Of a DNA stretch of 14,282 nt, positions 7,645 to 14,282 are shown piece by piece. The position numbers were made by a program, and so were the translations under genes. The stretch comes from Chitinophagales bacterium. GTDB taxonomy: Bacteria; Bacteroidota; Bacteroidia; Chitinophagales; Saprospiraceae. Numbering within the stretch: the stretch's first letter is position 1; the number at the start of each line of letters is the position of its first letter. Location: positions 1-14,282 of the forward strand of contig JAAFHQ010000053.1 in NCBI GenBank assembly GCA_013298445.1. Direction: 5' to 3'. A model generated the notes under the pieces. That model was not told where the DNA came from. It worked only from the letters and a program-made list of their open reading frames with translations, and did no database searches.

Positions 7645-9075
7645 ATGATTGCACTGTATTTATTCATCGCCCTTTGCTGTGCTGCACTGGCATTTGGGAT
7701 AAAGCAACGCTGGGCAAGCGTACTGGCTGTATTGGCTTTTTTGAGCACTCAGTTGGGGCTCAATTTTTATGCCTGGGGGCATCTGAACCAGAATGATTCT
7801 ATCTATTTTAGTTTTGATGCGTTGGGTTTTATTTTTACTTCAGTGTTGAGTATCATCAGTTTGCCCGTTTTTTACAACAGCTACCGCATGCTGGAGCATC
7901 AAACGGGGGAATGGGCAGACAAAAGAAAAGCCAGTCTTTATACCGCCGCACTGATTATACTCGTTGCCGTATTGACTTCCGTTTATTTTGCCGACAACTA
8001 TGGCATTCTGTGGGTGCTGATTGAAGTTTCAACCATTTCGCTGGCGGCACTGATCTATTTCTACCGGACCAAACTGGCGCTGGAAGCGACCTGGAAATAT
8101 ATTTTCCTCAGTTCCATAGGGATTTCACTGGTCTTGATCAGCCTTTTGTTTTTAAATGTAGCCATGCACCGCGAATCGGGGGCAAGTTTGCACATTAGTG
8201 CAGTACTGGAAAATGCAAAGAACCTCGATCCACTTTGGTTGAAAGTAGCTTTCGCCCTGATGGTAACCGGGTTGAGCACCAAGATGGGTGTTTTTCCTTT
8301 TCATACGGTCGGTATTGATGCCACCATGGTGGCGCCACATCCGGTCAATGTACTCATGTCCACTGCCCTCAAAAATGCAGGCTTCGTTGCTGTATTTCGC
8401 CTGTATCAAGCGGTGATGGAAACATCAATTGCTGAATGGGCCAGTCATGTGTTGTTGTTGGTTGGATTGATTTCAATTGCGCTGGCAGCGACCCAAACCC
8501 AACGTACCCAAAACCTCAACCGAATGCTCGGTTATTCGGGCCTGGAGCATGTAGGTTTAGCCTTGGTGGGCCTTTCACTCGGCCAGATTGGGTTTTATGC
8601 GGCGGTTTTCCACCTGGTTTTGCACTCTTTTGCCAAAGCTGGCCTTTTCCTGCAAATGGGACAAGTCAACCGGATTTACGATCACCATTTCCCTGAAAAA
8701 AATGCGGCCTATTTCCATAGCAACCCCATTGGGTCTTTGGTAGTCTTGTTGGGTTACATCGGAATAATGGCGCTGCCACCTTCGGGTTTGTTCAGCACAG
8801 AGTTGATGATTTTTTCGCAACTCGCTGCGCAAAAACAGTGGTGGGTGCTGGTTTTAGTCCTCTTTTTGATGACCATTGTGCTCTTGACCCTGGGCCGGCA
8901 GGTGATGAACATGCTCTATGGGATCAAAGCCCAAATCAAAACGGATGTGGCAGTAGTCAAAGTAGACGCGCTGGAAATTATTGCCCAAATTACCATACTT
9001 GGATTGATGATTTATATCGGATTCAATCCTCCGGTTTTTTTGGTTGACCTATTGAATCAAGCTTGCGTACGCTAA
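7645..9075 (+). CDS. hyfF: HyfF-like second antiporter subunit (NuoN/NuoM superfamily)
   Basis: A 476-residue polytopic protein with about 13-14 helices. Ion-path residues are kept: Glu127 in WVLIEVSTISLAAL, Lys213 in GLSTKMGVFPFHT, Lys243 in ALKNAGFVAVFR and Lys331 in HSFAKAGLFL. NRMLGYSGLEHVGLALVG (292-309) and ALPPSGLFSTELMIF (376-390) are standard superfamily segments. One segment is unusual: after PFHT (218-221) the common WLPDAH motif reads VGIDAT (222-227), so the Trp, Pro and His are replaced in the loop between the helices that carry the path lysines. With the HyfB-like protein this gives the complex two antiporter modules. The start is the ATG at 7645 after an AT-rich leader. The gene end lies 11 bp before the ATG chosen for the large subunit. 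Confidence 0.9.
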   Translation: MIALYLFIALCCAALAFGIKQRWASVLAVLAFLSTQLGLNFYAWGHLNQNDSIYFSFDALGFIFTSVLSIISLPVFYNSYRMLEHQTGEWADKRKASLYTAALIILVAVLTSVYFADNYGILWVLIEVSTISLAALIYFYRTKLALEATWKYIFLSSIGISLVLISLLFLNVAMHRESGASLHISAVLENAKNLDPLWLKVAFALMVTGLSTKMGVFPFHTVGIDATMVAPHPVNVLMSTALKNAGFVAVFRLYQAVMETSIAEWASHVLLLVGLISIALAATQTQRTQNLNRMLGYSGLEHVGLALVGLSLGQIGFYAAVFHLVLHSFAKAGLFLQMGQVNRIYDHHFPEKNAAYFHSNPIGSLVVLLGYIGIMALPPSGLFSTELMIFSQLAAQKQWWVLVLVLFLMTIVLLTLGRQVMNMLYGIKAQIKTDVAVVKVDALEIIAQITILGLMIYIGFNPPVFLVDLLNQACVR

Positions 9076-9086
9076 ACATCGGATAC

Positions 9087-10622
9087 ATGGTACTGACAAC
9101 TGACAAAAAAAGCATCAGCATACACAACACGGAAGCCGTTTCGATAGCGGAGATTCCGGTGTTGGCTTACGCCGACTTTAAAGCGCAGATTTTAACATGG
9201 TTGCATTTTGAAAAATGTCATTGTGTAGCCTATTTCGCCTATCCATTCGCTGGCGGATTAAAATTCATTGCTGCGATTGCCGATGATTCCAATGCGCAGA
9301 TTTATTTGCTTTCGCATGAGCAAGAAGGCCAAATCATCGAATTGGAGGCACTTAGTGCTACGGCGATGCCCATGCACATTTACGAAAGAGAAATTGCCGA
9401 AAATTACGGAGTAGTTTTTAACAACCATCCCTGGCCCAAACCGGTGCGCTTTGCGTTCAACCGCTTCAACCAGGAAATGCAAGTCAACGACTATCCCTTT
9501 TATAAAATTGAGAGTGATCAACTGCATGAAGTAGGGGTTGGTCCTATTCACGCCGGCGTAATTGAACCGGGACACTTCCGGTTTTTGTGCAATGGCGAGA
9601 CGGTTTTGCACCTCGAAATTCAGTTGGGCTGGCAGCACCGTGGTGTAGAACAACTGTATTTGGATAAAAAAACAATGTTGCAGCGGGCTATTCTTTCTGA
9701 AAATATTGCTGGGGATACGGCAGTAGGACACACTATGGCCTACGCCCTGGTAAGTGAAAGTTTGACTGGTGCTCATACTCAAAATACCATGCTCGATATT
9801 GAGCGGACCATTGCGCTGGAATGGGAACGCATTGCGATGTGCATTTTTGACTTGTCGAACCTCAATATTGGGATTGCTTACCAATTGGCCAATTCAGTGT
9901 TTGGTGCCTTGCGAACACCAGTTATCAATTTTTTTCAATCCTGGTGTGGCAACCGTTTTGGCAAGAGCCTGATCCGCCCTGGAGGCACCCATTATCCGCT
10001 GACGGATGAATTGGTTGCCAAATTGGTGGCCATCATGGACGATTTTGAAACCCGCTTTGATGCGATGGCCGAAAAAACTTTCCATTTGCCTTCTGTACTG
10101 AACCGTTTTGACGGCATTGGCAAAGTGACGAAAAAACAAATGACACTGATCGGCGCGGTAGGCCAGGCGGCAAAGGCCGCAGGGCTCATTCGAGATACTC
10201 GCTACACCCACCCGATAATGGCTTACGAAACCCTCAAAGTATTGCCCGAAATGCAAAACGGCGGGGATGTATTGGCTCGTTTCACTATGCGCAGACTGGA
10301 GATCAAACAATCCATCGCCATGATTCGCCACTTGTTGGACATGCGGCAATACGTGGATCAGGAATCTGGTGCGCCATTGAAGCAAAGTGAATCCAGTATG
10401 AAGCCCAATACCTTTAGTTTGGCCTTGGTAGAAGGCTGGCGAGGCGAAATCTGCCATTGCGCAATCACGGATGAAAATGGGAATTTGCAACATTACAAGG
10501 TCAAGGATCCGTCCTTCCACAATTGGTTGGCCCTGGCCCTGAGCTTGCGGAATCTGGAAATTTCCGATTTCCCCATCAACAACAAGAGTTACAATTTATC
10601 CTATTGTGGATTTGATTTGTAG
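9087..10622 (+). CDS. hyfG: HyfG/HycE-like large subunit (NuoC-NuoD fusion) without nickel ligands
   Basis: 511 residues from the ATG at 9087; an in-frame TTG at 9063 would overlap the HyfF-like gene by 13 bp. Residues about 15-120 are a NuoC (30-kDa) domain ending in IYEREIAENYGVVFNNHPWP. The rest is the NuoD/hydrogenase large-subunit fold, with GPIHAGVIEPGHFRF (152-166) and HRGVEQL (184-190). The first nickel motif, normally RICGIC...H, reads ENIAGDTAVGH (205-215), so both cysteines are Ala and Thr while the His remains. The second, normally DPCxxC, reads NLSYCGFDL at the extreme C-terminus (503-511), so both ligands become Ser and Gly. There is no C-terminal extension for a HycI-type maturation protease. 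The protein cannot hold a [NiFe] site and belongs with Ehr-type subunits. Its actual substrate or reaction is unknown; a structural or conformational coupling role is possible. Confidence 0.9.
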   Translation: MVLTTDKKSISIHNTEAVSIAEIPVLAYADFKAQILTWLHFEKCHCVAYFAYPFAGGLKFIAAIADDSNAQIYLLSHEQEGQIIELEALSATAMPMHIYEREIAENYGVVFNNHPWPKPVRFAFNRFNQEMQVNDYPFYKIESDQLHEVGVGPIHAGVIEPGHFRFLCNGETVLHLEIQLGWQHRGVEQLYLDKKTMLQRAILSENIAGDTAVGHTMAYALVSESLTGAHTQNTMLDIERTIALEWERIAMCIFDLSNLNIGIAYQLANSVFGALRTPVINFFQSWCGNRFGKSLIRPGGTHYPLTDELVAKLVAIMDDFETRFDAMAEKTFHLPSVLNRFDGIGKVTKKQMTLIGAVGQAAKAAGLIRDTRYTHPIMAYETLKVLPEMQNGGDVLARFTMRRLEIKQSIAMIRHLLDMRQYVDQESGAPLKQSESSMKPNTFSLALVEGWRGEICHCAITDENGNLQHYKVKDPSFHNWLALALSLRNLEISDFPINNKSYNLSYCGFDL

Positions 10623-10627
10623 ACCCA

Positions 10628-10635
10628 ACCCAAAA
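10628..10635 (+). promoter_or_regulatory. Leader octamer ACCCAAAA before the small-subunit start
   Basis: This is the third exact copy of the octamer, 10 nt before the ATG at 10646. Here it is followed by CAGGAAAAAC, which includes a weak Shine-Dalgarno-like AGGA. Confidence 0.4.
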
Positions 10636-10645
10636 CAGGAAAAAC

Positions 10646-11407
10646 ATGATCATCGAAGAAATCAACATCCTGCGCCAACACGGCTGGCAATACATCCCGG
10701 ATCCACAAAAGGCCGAAGTACCGGCACCTTTTCGAGGCCGCCCGGAGATACAAGTGGGCATGAGTTTGGACACGCAGAACGCATTGGTCGATTTATGCCC
10801 CGTGGAAGCGATAGGGATGAACCCCCTTTCGATTGATTTGGGTAAATGTTACTTCTGTGGCGAATGTGCGATGGCTTATCCACAAGCCATTCGTTTTACC
10901 AATGACCATCGGTTGGCCAGCAATGTTCGCCAACGGCTCATTGTAGCAGAAGGAGATACCCGTGGAATAGAACTGGATCCTGACAAAATCAGGAAAGAGA
11001 TTACCGCTATGTTCGGCCGTTCACTCAAGTTGCGCCAGATTTCTGCCGCCGGAGAGAACAGCCACGAAGCAGAACTGAACGCCTGTGGCAACGTCAACTT
11101 TGACATGGGCCGTTATGGCATCGAATTTGTGGCTTCGCCACGCCATGCGGATGGCATCGTAATCACAGGGCCAATTTCGCAAAACATGGCTGAAGCTACT
11201 GAAATATGTTACGAAGCAGTACCCGACCCCAAAATTGTCGTACTCGTTGGCTCCGACGCCATCAGTGGTGGCATCTTTGCGGGGAGTGGTGCCTTGAATC
11301 GCAGTTTTTTGAACAAGGTATCGATCGATCTTTACGTACCAGGGAATCCCCCGCATCCCTTAACCTTCATCAATGGCATTTTGGCCTTGAGCAGGAGCAG
11401 GTCATAA
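10646..11407 (+). CDS. Fused ferredoxin + HycG/NuoB-like small subunit lacking proximal-cluster cysteines
   Basis: A 253-residue fusion of a HycF/NuoI-like ferredoxin domain (about 38-90) and a HycG/HyfI-like domain (about 125-250, including FVASPRHADGIVITGP at 161-176). In E. coli these are separate proteins. The ferredoxin part keeps Cys51 (LCPVEAI), Cys68, Cys71 and Cys74 (KCYFCGEC). Positions for the other four ligands hold Leu41, Gln44, Leu47 and Tyr78. By the 2[4Fe-4S] ligand pattern the kept set is exactly one cluster. In the HycG part the proximal-cluster ligands are all replaced: the CxxC motif reads Glu137-Asn-Ser-His140, the GDCA cysteine is Asp204 and the PGCPP cysteine is Asn234. 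The subunit should still dock on the large subunit but cannot form the usual electron wire. It lies 23 bp after the large-subunit gene and closes the six-subunit cluster. Confidence 0.9.
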   Translation: MIIEEINILRQHGWQYIPDPQKAEVPAPFRGRPEIQVGMSLDTQNALVDLCPVEAIGMNPLSIDLGKCYFCGECAMAYPQAIRFTNDHRLASNVRQRLIVAEGDTRGIELDPDKIRKEITAMFGRSLKLRQISAAGENSHEAELNACGNVNFDMGRYGIEFVASPRHADGIVITGPISQNMAEATEICYEAVPDPKIVVLVGSDAISGGIFAGSGALNRSFLNKVSIDLYVPGNPPHPLTFINGILALSRSRS

Positions 11408-11565
11408 CCTGTTCCTTAACACAATGAAACCCAGCAGCTGGAGTTGACCTTTTGCTGACCCGCCCAATTAAGAACAGACTGGAACACCATTCCACTGCAC
11501 AGGAATCTCTACCTGTTGCGGCTAGGAGACTGTTTTTTCAAAAAGGACTCAAACAATTATTCATT

Positions 11566-13188
11566 ATGGAACAACAAACCATTATTCGCCCTAAAACTGG
11601 CTGGGCTGGATTCAAAGAAAACTGGTCAAAAGACCTGTTATCGGGATTTTTGGTGTCCCTGATTGCCTTACCACTGAGTTTAGGTATCGCCGGAGCAAGT
11701 AACTTCCCTCCCATCATGGGTGTTATGACAGCCATAGTGGGCGGTATAGTTGTCGCTTTTTTTGCAGGTTCTGAATTGACCATTAAAGGCCCGGCTGCCG
11801 GGTTGATCGTCATTGTGGCTGGTGCAGTTGAAGAATTAGGCAGAGGTGACAATGATTTGGGTTGGAAACTGGCTCTGGGTGTAGTGGTTGTAGCTGGTGC
11901 CGTTCAGGTATTATTTGGAATCCTGAAAGTGGCCAAGTTAGCCGACTTCTTCCCACTTTCGGCGGTACATGGGATGTTGGCTGCGATTGGCATCATCATC
12001 ATGTCCAAACAAATTCACCTGGCAGTGGGGATTTCCCCTGCTGAGTTGAAAGGAAAAGAACCATTGGAGCTTTTGACCATGGTACCCCATAGCCTTTACC
12101 ATATGGAATACCATGTGGCCATCATTGGTGCCGTCAGCCTGATGATCCTATTTGGCTGGCAATACATTAAAGTCAATGCGCTGAAAAAAATTCCACCGGC
12201 CTTGTTGGTTTTGATCGTTGGTGTGTTGATGGGATTGTATTTCCACCTTTCTGATCCCAACTATGCCAACCTGAAACCATTGGTGAATCCTGGTGATTTC
12301 AAATTGGCTTTTAACGCCAGCTTTGCCGGATTGAGCAGTGATATGTTGCCGATTTTCCTGAAATACGTCCTGATGTTTACCTTGGTAGGTAGCCTCGAGT
12401 CTTTACTGACGGGTAAAGCGATCGACCTGCTTGATCCTTACCAACGCAAAGCCAACTTGAGCAAAGACCTTACCGCAGTAGGGATAGGCAACATGGTAGC
12501 TGGCTTTTTGGGTGGCCTGCCGATGATTTCAGAAGTTGCCCGTAGTTCCGCCAATATTGGCAATGGTGGTCGTACCCGTTGGGCCAACCTTTTCCAGGGC
12601 GTGTCATTGCTGGTATTTGTAGTGGTGCTGACACCGCTGATTAAAATGGTGCCTGTCGCATCTCTGGCAGCCATGTTGATCTTTGTGGGCTTCCGTTTGG
12701 CTGCTCCAAAAGAATTTGTACATGTATACCATATCGGCAAAGAACAGTTACTCATTTTTATTGTAACCGTAATTGCAACCATATCGACGGATTTATTGAT
12801 TGGGGTAGGCACGGGGATCTTACTTAAATTGATCATGCAATTGATTTCTGGAGTCCCCCTTCGTCACGTTTTCCGTCAGCCCATCAAAATGTCCATTTCG
12901 GAAGAGGAATACCTCCTCGAAGTGAGTGGTGCGGCAACCTTCAGCAATTTGCTCAACATCAAAAAACATTTGGATAAGGTGCCTGCTGGCTCCAATGTGC
13001 GTATCGATTTGGAAAAATCTCGCTATGTAGACCATACCGTTCTCGAAAACCTGCACAACTACAAACGTGAGCACGAGTTGGGGGGTGGTCAATTTCAGGT
13101 GACGGGTATTGAACGGCACAAACCGCTGTCTGATCACCCATTGGCGGCACGTCGTGGCAAAAACGACGACATGATTCAGCGCTCTTAA
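11566..13188 (+). CDS. SulP-family inorganic anion transporter with C-terminal STAS-like domain
   Basis: 540 residues from the ATG at 11566; an in-frame TTG at 11452 would add a polar 38-residue tail not typical of the family. The membrane part (about 20-425) shows SulP signatures: SKDLLSGFLVSLIALPLSLG (21-40), the helix-3 segment GSELTIKGPAAGL (68-80), HGMLAAIGIIIMSKQIHLAVG, and KKIPPALLVLIVGVLMG. Residues about 440-525 form a short STAS-like domain (EYLLEVSGAATFSNLL, then VRIDLEKSRYVDHTVLENLHNYK). SulP proteins carry sulfate, bicarbonate, chloride or dicarboxylates by ion symport or exchange. In other Bacteroidota I recall close relatives lying beside carbonic anhydrase genes, which would hint at bicarbonate; no carbonic anhydrase is in this window. 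A 158-bp gap without a clear terminator separates it from the Ehr-like cluster, so shared transcription is possible but not proven. Confidence 0.92.
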   Translation: MEQQTIIRPKTGWAGFKENWSKDLLSGFLVSLIALPLSLGIAGASNFPPIMGVMTAIVGGIVVAFFAGSELTIKGPAAGLIVIVAGAVEELGRGDNDLGWKLALGVVVVAGAVQVLFGILKVAKLADFFPLSAVHGMLAAIGIIIMSKQIHLAVGISPAELKGKEPLELLTMVPHSLYHMEYHVAIIGAVSLMILFGWQYIKVNALKKIPPALLVLIVGVLMGLYFHLSDPNYANLKPLVNPGDFKLAFNASFAGLSSDMLPIFLKYVLMFTLVGSLESLLTGKAIDLLDPYQRKANLSKDLTAVGIGNMVAGFLGGLPMISEVARSSANIGNGGRTRWANLFQGVSLLVFVVVLTPLIKMVPVASLAAMLIFVGFRLAAPKEFVHVYHIGKEQLLIFIVTVIATISTDLLIGVGTGILLKLIMQLISGVPLRHVFRQPIKMSISEEEYLLEVSGAATFSNLLNIKKHLDKVPAGSNVRIDLEKSRYVDHTVLENLHNYKREHELGGGQFQVTGIERHKPLSDHPLAARRGKNDDMIQRS

Positions 13189-13246
13189 TTTTACCTTGCT
13201 TTTACCTGAAGGAAGTCCTTCAAACAGTTCCATACCATTCTTTCTT

Positions 13247-13276
13247 TTTGATTTTATTTGTAAAATTGTCTTTTTG
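13247..13276 (+). promoter_or_regulatory. Possible Bacteroidota-type promoter before the DUF2490 gene
   Basis: TTTG at 13247-13250 and TCTTTTTG at 13269-13276 (seven of eight matches to TAnnTTTG) are 18 bp apart, close to the usual 19-21. Transcription would start around 13283, just before the hairpin at 13286-13310. The surroundings are very T-rich, so a chance match is likely enough to keep confidence low. Confidence 0.3.
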
Positions 13277-13285
13277 TATTAATCC

Positions 13286-13310
13286 GGGTCGGTACTTGTT
13301 GTGCCGACCC
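13286..13310 (+). repeat. Strong hairpin between SulP and DUF2490 genes
   Basis: GGGTCGGTAC (13286-13295) pairs with GTGCCGACCC (13301-13310) through a 10-bp stem containing one G-T wobble, with the loop TTGTT. AATTTTC follows, a poor T-tract, so termination of the SulP transcript is only one option. Because it ends 21 nt before the DUF2490 ATG, it could also be a 5'-UTR structure of that gene. Confidence 0.55.
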
Positions 13311-13331
13311 AATTTTCAAATCAATCACTCG

Positions 13332-14066
13332 ATGAAAAAGTTCGTTTTTACGATCTTAGCCCTCTTTATAAGCTATTGGGCTGTTGCTCAAAGCGGAAGA
13401 ATAGTTGCCCCTTCCGGTCACGCGTGGTACATGGAAAATGGTACCATTAAACTCAGTGAAAAATGGCTACTGTTTCATGACGTACAATTCAGACGAGCCG
13501 ATATTTTGCCAGAAGCGCAACAGCTATTGCTGCGTGCTGGCATTGGATACAACCTCTCCAAGTCCATTCAGATCATGGGCGGCTATTGTTTTGTGCAGAC
13601 CTATCCTTATGGCGATTATCCGGTGAAACATGAGTTTCCTGAAAACCGTTTTTGGGAGCAATTGATCATCAGAGCACCCATTGGCAGGGCTACTTTTATC
13701 AATCGTTACCGACTGGAGCAGCGCTACCTTGGCAATAGTACAACCGGAAGCCTGGCCAATCCCCGCTTTGAAAACCGGATGCGCTACTTCGGCCGGATGA
13801 ACATGCCTCTGCAAAAGGCTGAGGATTATAAATTGTACAGCTTTGTATACGATGAGATTTTCATCAATTTCGGTAAAAACGTAGGGGTCAACATCTATGA
13901 CCAAAACCGTATTGCCGCCGGGCTTGGCTGGAAGCTAGATAAAAAACTCAGCCTGGAATTGGGCTATATGAACCAGATGGTACAACAACGTGCCCTGCAA
14001 GCCAATGGAAAATCGGTACTGGAAAACAACCATACCTTGATTGTTTCCCTGGTGAGTAACTTTTAG
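13332..14066 (+). CDS. DUF2490 family outer-membrane barrel protein
   Basis: 244 residues from the ATG at 13332. This start is chosen because it gives a clean signal peptide (MKKFVFTILALFISYWAVAQ); the upstream in-frame ATG at 13248 would add 28 residues read through the hairpin. The mature protein alternates polar and aromatic residues as in beta-barrels, with DUF2490-like segments: a KLSEKWLLFHDVQFRR strand, an RAGIGYNLSKSIQIMGGYCF strand, and RYRLEQRYLG with NRMRYFGRMN. It ends in a phenylalanine (VSLVSNF), as many outer-membrane proteins do for BAM recognition. The family has no established function; members are thought to be small barrels in the outer membrane. A role as an outer-membrane pore for the SulP substrate would be speculation from position only. 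Confidence 0.85.
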   Translation: MKKFVFTILALFISYWAVAQSGRIVAPSGHAWYMENGTIKLSEKWLLFHDVQFRRADILPEAQQLLLRAGIGYNLSKSIQIMGGYCFVQTYPYGDYPVKHEFPENRFWEQLIIRAPIGRATFINRYRLEQRYLGNSTTGSLANPRFENRMRYFGRMNMPLQKAEDYKLYSFVYDEIFINFGKNVGVNIYDQNRIAAGLGWKLDKKLSLELGYMNQMVQQRALQANGKSVLENNHTLIVSLVSNF

Positions 14067-14282
14067 TAGCCCTTGACAAGTTTCAGTTTTTAAATTGACA
14101 AACGTCATCCATCCCGACCCAGGCTTGCCCGATCTTGCCCTTGATTTCACGCAAAACCTTTACTTTCTTGGTTTTTTTCCAAAAATAATGGCAGTTTTGC
14201 TTTTGTGTGACGCAAAAAATTACTTCCTGATTTTTTTTGAGGCTTTTGAATAGGAAGCTCACTTGAAATGAACCGTTCGATT
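14067..14282 (+). other. Downstream intergenic region, possibly with the start of the next gene
   Basis: No gene ends here. A hairpin TTTTGTG-TGA-CGCAAAA lies at 14201-14217, and the heptamer CTTGCCC occurs twice, 10 bp apart, near 14125-14141. An ATG at 14268 (ATGAACCGTTCGATT) stays open to the window edge and could start the next gene, but five codons are too few to judge. No promoter or terminator could be placed with confidence. Confidence 0.4.

Noticed and set aside
9258..9884. 208-codon open frame on the minus strand inside the large-subunit gene
   Set aside because: It shows no recognisable motifs, overlaps a well-supported gene completely, and looks like the reverse-strand shadow of that gene. 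The same applies to the 208-codon minus frame at 9894-10520.
3868..11407. Functional hydrogenase-4 or formate hydrogenlyase operon
   Set aside because: The overall gene set suggests it, but the large subunit lacks all four nickel-binding cysteines, the small subunit lacks all proximal-cluster cysteines, and no formate dehydrogenase or maturation gene is present.
3868..11407. Respiratory complex I (Nuo) fragment
   Set aside because: The gene order B-C-E-F-G-small subunit, the NuoC-NuoD fusion, and the HyfE- and extended HyfB-like proteins follow the Hyf/Hyc pattern. NuoE, NuoF and NuoG subunits are absent, and the N2 cluster ligands are missing.
10646..11407. Frameshifted pseudogene because conserved cysteines are missing
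   Set aside because: The frame is continuous, segments flanking each lost cysteine match the family well, and the loss in the ferredoxin part is cluster-specific. This points to selection rather than decay.
11452..11565. N-terminal extension of the SulP transporter from TTG 11452
   Set aside because: The 38 extra residues are polar and unlike SulP N-termini, and the ATG at 11566 gives a normal start close to the first conserved segment.

Overview
The window looks like a chromosomal piece of a Bacteroidota bacterium, possibly a Saprospiria-like lineage (the lower rank is a guess). The evidence is a SusC/RagA-type TonB-dependent receptor, a LytS-type histidine kinase, a DUF2490 outer-membrane protein, and A-rich leaders instead of Shine-Dalgarno sites before most starts.

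Layout. Positions 1-2291 (minus) hold the N-terminal three quarters of a SusC/RagA receptor that runs off the left edge. A 405-bp non-coding stretch follows, with a 15-bp palindrome and a 9-bp direct repeat. Positions 2697-3719 (minus) encode a LytS-type sensor kinase with no response regulator beside it. A 148-bp divergent region separates it from the main feature, a plus-strand cluster at 3868-11407. This cluster encodes six subunits related to hydrogenase-4, formate hydrogenlyase and complex I: HyfB-like, HyfC/HycD-like, HyfE-like, HyfF-like, a HyfG/HycE-like large subunit, and a fused ferredoxin + HycG-like small subunit. A SulP anion transporter with a C-terminal STAS-like domain (11566-13188) and a DUF2490 outer-membrane barrel protein (13332-14066) follow on the same strand. 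The last 216 bp are non-coding or hold the first codons of a next gene.

How the genes may work together. The membrane arm is conserved: both antiporter-like subunits keep the glutamate and lysines of the ion path, and the HycD/NuoH-like subunit keeps its signature loops. The peripheral arm is stripped. All four nickel-ligand cysteines of the large subunit are replaced, all four cysteines of the proximal [4Fe-4S] cluster in the small subunit are replaced, and the fused ferredoxin keeps exactly the four cysteines of one of its two clusters. The complex therefore cannot be a [NiFe] hydrogenase and has no visible electron path to a complex-I-type quinone site. It belongs with the 'energy-converting hydrogenase-related' (Ehr) complexes, whose function is poorly understood. 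The SulP transporter next door suggests, as inference only, ion-gradient-coupled anion or inorganic-carbon uptake. A mid-operon group of hairpins ending in a terminator-like stem between the HyfE-like and HyfF-like genes, and an identical octamer ACCCAAAA 9-10 nt before three of the starts, suggest that subunit levels are tuned post-initiation.
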